9,745 bases of DNA from a bacterium (lineage in GTDB: Bacteria > Margulisbacteria > Marinamargulisbacteria > JAAEMD01). Below, one piece after another: positions 5,750-9,745 of the stretch. The notes beneath the pieces are model-generated. The model did no database searches, had not been told where the DNA came from, and saw only the letters and a list, made by a program, of their open reading frames with translations. The stretch lies in assembly GCA_024225875.1 (NCBI GenBank), contig JAAEMD010000118.1:1-9745 (forward strand). The letters are read 5' to 3'. How positions within the stretch are numbered: position 1 is the first letter of the stretch; every line of letters begins with the position of its first letter. Made by a program: the position numbers and the translations under genes.

Positions 5750-8700
5750 TTGAATGTATTTATTTTTTCTGCAGGATTTTTTGCTTTAGTAGCGCAAACA
5801 ATACATTTCAGATCATTTATTATTGCCAGTGAAGGCAATGAACTGGGTATCGGTGCTTTTTTTGGTGTATGGCTGCTCTGGGTTGCAATCGGTTCTCAGG
5901 CTGCAAAATATATTGCCCGCAGATTCAATACAGGTGGTCTAAAAACATACTTTACAGCAGCTTTATATATTCCGGCCTTTATTATACAGAATTTTCTGAT
6001 AAATCATTCTCGTGAGCTCGGCAATGTACTGGCTTATGAAATTTTTCCTTATACCAGGATGTTTCTGCTGTCTTTTTTTGTGAATGCCCCGGTTAGTTTT
6101 TTAACTGGCTTTATTTTTGTTTTACTGTGCTTATCAAGCTATGGCGAGAGGCAGGACAGTAAAAAGCTTAAAAATAATGTATCAGAATCTGTAAGTAGAG
6201 TATATATTTTTGAGGCTGCAGGTGCTTTTGCTGGTGGTATCTTTATAACAATAGCGCTATGGCAGGGGTTGTCTGAAAAGCTGATATTCTTGGCTGCGGC
6301 GACTTTTCTTTTATCCTGTATCTTTTATATAAGCTCAGAGCTGAGAGATAAGAAGTTTAAGTATACAGGTTATTTAATTATTATTTTGTTTTCCAGTATT
6401 TCAGTATTATTGATTCCAGGCTGGGACAGGTCAGAGTACAGATTCTTCTGGGGCCGTTTAATGCCTGTAGAATCTTATGAAGGAACATTTACTACTCCGC
6501 AATCCAAATACCATTATGGTAAATATCATTCCAGTAAAGTATTTATATCAATGGGCAGGGTATGTGAGAGTTTACCGGATAGATTATTTTCTCTGAATCT
6601 TGCTGCAATATATCTGGCTCAGAAACCCTTATTAAATAATGTTCTTATCATTGGTGATGGGGGGATTTCGCTGGGTGAGTTTTTTTTGAGTGTTCCTGGC
6701 GTTAATAAAGTTACCTGGATTCATCCGGATATTAAGTATCCTGAAAAGCTCAGTTTATTATTTAATGGATATTCAGGAGCTATTAATAATATAGATTGTC
6801 CCGGCCAGGATGCGCGTGTCTACTTGAAGAATACATCAGCTGAATATGACATTATTATTCTGAATATGCCTGATGCCACTACAGCTGTCTTGAATAGATA
6901 TTTTTCGCAGGAATTTTACAGGCTTTTAAAAAAAAGGCTTCGTTTTTCCGGTGTGCTTGGAGTAAGGACTTCAGCAGGAGAGAACTATTTGGGTGAAGAG
7001 CTGGTTATGCAGGGTGCTGGAGTGCTTACGACACTGGAGTCTGTGTTTAATAAGGTGATATTAAAGTCAGGAAAAGACAGCTGGTTTTTAGCTTCTAATG
7101 ATAATTTTTTAACCCATGATCCGGATACTCTTGTAAGAAGATTTAAAGAAGTGCCGGGTATAGAAAAAAAGTTTCCGGCTGGTATTGTTTATAGTTTGTA
7201 TAGACCTGACAGGATATCTTTTCAAATGTCTCAGTATAGAAAAATGCAGCAGAAAATTAATGTTCCTGTTAATACAGATTTAACTCCTTATGCACATTTC
7301 TGGGGCCTTGGCCTGGAAAGTAAGAGATCAGGATCTATGTATCTGACTCTAATAAAAAAAATTAATGATGGCGGGTTTGTAATTCTGGTTTTTGCGATTG
7401 TTCTAATTATTGTGCTGGGATTATTTTATATAAGACCGTTATATTTTAATATAAATGCTTCAACTTTTTTTGCCTCTAACTTCCTTGTTTTTTCAGCTGG
7501 TTTATCCGGGATATCTATTCAAATAATACTTATGTATTTATTTCAGACTATATTTGGCTCCATATATCTTTATGCAGGACTGATTTCTTCTTTTTTTATG
7601 ATGGGTTTATTTTGTGGCGGTTTTTTTATCAGAAGTATTATTAGAAATAAGCGGATTGATGCGGGCAGAGTGAAAATCATAACAGTATGTATTTTACTTC
7701 ATATTCTTTTCCTGCTGCTTGTTAGTAGTGTATGGCAGCATAGTTCTATAACTATGTTTACAGTACTATTTATTATTAATGGTTTTCTTTGCGGTATCTA
7801 CCTGCCTGTCACTGCAGCAGAATATGACCATCTATCGGACGGCAGAGAATGTGATGTTATAGATGCAGGCTCTAATCTCGATTTTATGGATCATGCAGGA
7901 GGAGCTGCAGGAGCTGTTTTAACAGGCTTGATTGTTATACCCGTATTTGGTGTGCCTGGCGGTTTGTTATTTGCCGGTTTATTGATGTCAGCAAATTTAT
8001 TCTTTACAGGAGTAATGAGCAGAATAAATTTTTATAATCGTGTATCTAATACGCAATTAAATATCAGGCGTATAAAATACTTTTTATTTGGTATAGCTGT
8101 TTTTTTAGTTTTTATATCTTTCATTGTTCCATATGATCAAAAGAAAACACTGTATGAGTCTTCTTTAATACCTGATGCTTACAGGGCTGTGGTTAAAAAG
8201 GTCAATTTAAATAATAGAGAGAGTACAGGTTATTTAGAGTGTCAAAGTAGAGTTGATGGCAGCATCAGCTACATATTCAATACAGATGATTTTGCGGATA
8301 TCCTGGGCTACAGCAGTGAAATTGTTATGCAGGTCAGGATGAGTGCATCCGGTGTATTAGAGGATTTTGAAATTATCAGCGTGAATGAAACACCTGCTTA
8401 TTTCCATAAAACTCTGGACTGGCAAAAGAAATTGAAAGGGCTGTTCCTTTTTCCTGACCGCTATAAGAGATCAGGGCAGATAGAAAGGTCTATTTATGAT
8501 ATTAGAGCTGTAGCTGGTGCAACAATCAGCAGCAAGGCTATGCTGGATACCTTAAAACAGGCTGGTATGGTATTTAGATCTAATGTTATTGATAAAGGAG
8601 ATAAATATGAAAATGATAAATTATTATTTCAGGACTTTGATCGGGAAGCACTGGTTTTTCTTTTTATTACAGGACTGATATTCTTTTTTAGAAAGAAAAA

Positions 8701-9517
8701 GCAGTATCATAAGTACAGGTTTCTAATATTGTTATCAGTTCTGGTAATTTCTGGTTTTATTTTTAATATTCAGTATGCGATTGATAATATGCTTTCTCTG
8801 TTTTCTTTTTCACTTTCGTTTAACCCTTTTGCTGTATCATTCTGGCTAATACTGGGCATTCCGCTTATTGTGCTGTTTTTTGGGAATGTTTATTGTTCAT
8901 ATCTGTGTCCTTTTGGAGCTCTTCAGGAGATCACAGGTATGATGTTTAAATTTATTCATAAGTTTGTTTCCTGGTTTAAAGTAAGTCCTGCTGCTTTAAA
9001 CTGGACCAGATACTTGAGGTATATAAATCTTTTTATAGTTGTTGTGCTTTTTTCCTTAACTAAAAGCAGGGTATTATTTGAATTTGATCCATTAGCGATT
9101 ATTTTTGTCAGGATGAGTTTTCTTGTTTTCTGTTTATTACTGGTCTTTGTTTTTTATAAGAGGTTCTGGTGCAGAAACTTATGTCCTGCCGGTGCTTTTT
9201 TGAATATTGTTTCTTTTTTTCGATCAGGTCGTTTGAATAAGGTTTCCTGTCCTGGGCATAAGTCTAAACCTGCTTATAAAAGAACTGGAGATACTCTGTT
9301 TACAGCAGTCATCATATTTATTAGCTGTTTATTATATTTGCAGATATTTTCAGGCTTGCATTACATTGATTTTGATAGAAAAATAAAAAGTAAAGTTCAG
9401 GAAAGCGGTATCCAGGGTAAACCAGGAAATATAGATACTGATAAAATTAAATCTTTGATTAATAATAAAAAACTTTCAGGACAAGAGTGTATGTATGTAA
9501 TTGAGTTTGAAAAATAA
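5750..9517 (+). CDS. Giant membrane protein: spermidine-synthase-like module, FMN-binding domain, NosR/NapH-type Fe-S domain
   Basis: A 1255-residue protein with three modules. (1) About 1-795: seven N-terminal helices, a Rossmann domain at about 230-530 (glycine loop VLIIGDGG, 298-305; RYFSQEFYRLLKKRL, 383-397) and roughly eight more helices, as in membrane-fused spermidine synthase-like proteins. (2) About 805-945: FMN-binding domain with ETP (880-882) and AGATISS (922-928), T925 being the likely covalent FMN site. (3) About 965-1200: membrane domain with paired C-x3-C-P motifs (C1049/C1053 and C1141/C1145) as in NosR/NapH, predicted to hold Fe-S centres, then a 55-residue tail. No C-terminal ferredoxin domain is present. 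TTG 5750 directly follows the previous TAA in the same frame; there is no Shine-Dalgarno site, so coupled translation is likely. Predicted role: electron transfer between the membrane and a periplasmic flavin. Substrate unknown; an ApbE flavin transferase would be needed from elsewhere. Confidence 0.88.
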   Translation: MNVFIFSAGFFALVAQTIHFRSFIIASEGNELGIGAFFGVWLLWVAIGSQAAKYIARRFNTGGLKTYFTAALYIPAFIIQNFLINHSRELGNVLAYEIFPYTRMFLLSFFVNAPVSFLTGFIFVLLCLSSYGERQDSKKLKNNVSESVSRVYIFEAAGAFAGGIFITIALWQGLSEKLIFLAAATFLLSCIFYISSELRDKKFKYTGYLIIILFSSISVLLIPGWDRSEYRFFWGRLMPVESYEGTFTTPQSKYHYGKYHSSKVFISMGRVCESLPDRLFSLNLAAIYLAQKPLLNNVLIIGDGGISLGEFFLSVPGVNKVTWIHPDIKYPEKLSLLFNGYSGAINNIDCPGQDARVYLKNTSAEYDIIILNMPDATTAVLNRYFSQEFYRLLKKRLRFSGVLGVRTSAGENYLGEELVMQGAGVLTTLESVFNKVILKSGKDSWFLASNDNFLTHDPDTLVRRFKEVPGIEKKFPAGIVYSLYRPDRISFQMSQYRKMQQKINVPVNTDLTPYAHFWGLGLESKRSGSMYLTLIKKINDGGFVILVFAIVLIIVLGLFYIRPLYFNINASTFFASNFLVFSAGLSGISIQIILMYLFQTIFGSIYLYAGLISSFFMMGLFCGGFFIRSIIRNKRIDAGRVKIITVCILLHILFLLLVSSVWQHSSITMFTVLFIINGFLCGIYLPVTAAEYDHLSDGRECDVIDAGSNLDFMDHAGGAAGAVLTGLIVIPVFGVPGGLLFAGLLMSANLFFTGVMSRINFYNRVSNTQLNIRRIKYFLFGIAVFLVFISFIVPYDQKKTLYESSLIPDAYRAVVKKVNLNNRESTGYLECQSRVDGSISYIFNTDDFADILGYSSEIVMQVRMSASGVLEDFEIISVNETPAYFHKTLDWQKKLKGLFLFPDRYKRSGQIERSIYDIRAVAGATISSKAMLDTLKQAGMVFRSNVIDKGDKYENDKLLFQDFDREALVFLFITGLIFFFRKKKQYHKYRFLILLSVLVISGFIFNIQYAIDNMLSLFSFSLSFNPFAVSFWLILGIPLIVLFFGNVYCSYLCPFGALQEITGMMFKFIHKFVSWFKVSPAALNWTRYLRYINLFIVVVLFSLTKSRVLFEFDPLAIIFVRMSFLVFCLLLVFVFYKRFWCRNLCPAGAFLNIVSFFRSGRLNKVSCPGHKSKPAYKRTGDTLFTAVIIFISCLLYLQIFSGLHYIDFDRKIKSKVQESGIQGKPGNIDTDKIKSLINNKKLSGQECMYVIEFEK

Positions 9518-9567
9518 AGCTGATTTTTCTCAATGTTTTTGTTTTTCAAGCTTCTTTGCTTTTTTGA

Positions 9568-9745
9568 AGCTGCTTATCCAAGTCTCAGGTTAATATAGCT
9601 GTCTTTTATTTGCCTCCATATGCACCAGAGCTAAACCCTGACGAGCTACTTAACCATGATGTTAAGGCCAATGCTCTGAAATCTAAACGCCCTAAATCTG
9701 TTGATGACCTTAAAAAATCGCTCCGTTCTTTTATGAACTCTATTC
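9568..9745 (+). pseudogene. IS630-family transposase, C-terminal fragment lacking its front, runs off the window
   Basis: The frame opened by the stop at 9565-9567 encodes, from about 9592, NIAVFYLPPYAPELNPDE and then a Lys-rich stretch (DVKANALKSKRPKSVDDLKK). LPPY(S/A)PELNP-x-E is the hallmark of the DDE_3 domain of IS630-type transposases, and the Glu at 9643-9645 is the third catalytic acid. The N-terminal helix-turn-helix region and the first two Asp are missing, because a different gene ends at 9517. The fragment is therefore a truncated element whose break lies between 9518 and about 9590. The C-terminus and right inverted repeat would be beyond the window. Confidence 0.87.

Noticed and set aside
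8607..8678. Frameshift splitting the giant protein into two real genes
   Set aside because: The main frame continues smoothly into well-formed helices and both C-x3-C-P motifs; the alternative frame stops after 23 codons.
9549..9571. AGCTTC/GAAGCT hairpin after the membrane protein gene as a terminator
   Set aside because: The stem is six bases with an eleven-base loop, and neither strand has a U-run after it.

Overview
The window looks like a low-GC bacterial chromosome segment, probably from an anaerobic diderm. The support is indirect: a lipoprotein signal, a Tat signal peptide, membrane FMN/Fe-S redox domains and clear Shine-Dalgarno sites. I cannot place the organism. A spirochaete or a similar AT-rich anaerobe would fit, but that is a guess. 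All complete genes are on the + strand.

Left edge (1-430): non-coding. It holds a 112-bp-period repeat with IS3/IS150-like or MITE-like ends, followed by AT-rich sequence without a gene. Next come two single genes. One (431-1657) is a Ste24/CAAX-type M48 membrane metalloprotease. The other (1810-2796) is a ketopantoate-reductase-family NADP oxidoreductase. The reductase gene is visibly more AT-rich than its neighbours, and copies of an 11-base repeat fragment lie at 157-167 and 2840-2850, so a transferred or rearranged segment is possible.

Centre and right (2924-9517): an AmmeMemoRadiSam locus in a tightly packed run. It encodes (i) the AmmeMemoRadiSam radical SAM enzyme, (ii) a 64-residue Tat-signal mini-protein whose start overlaps the enzyme's stop, (iii) a MEMO1-AMMECR1 fusion with a lipoprotein signal and two strong internal ribosome binding sites, which could yield shorter cytosolic forms, and (iv) a 1255-residue membrane protein. 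The last joins a membrane-embedded spermidine-synthase-like module, an FMN-binding (covalent flavinylation) domain and a NosR/NapH-type Fe-S membrane domain. It begins at a TTG directly after the previous gene's TAA and in the same frame. Protein (i) has no export signal, whereas (ii), (iii) and (iv) are exported or membrane-bound. I infer that this version of the poorly understood AmmeMemoRadiSam system is tied to electron transfer across the cytoplasmic membrane and has an extracytoplasmic arm.

Right edge (9518-9745): the 3' part of an IS630-family transposase gene whose front is missing, running off the window. Mobile-element remnants therefore bound the segment on both sides.
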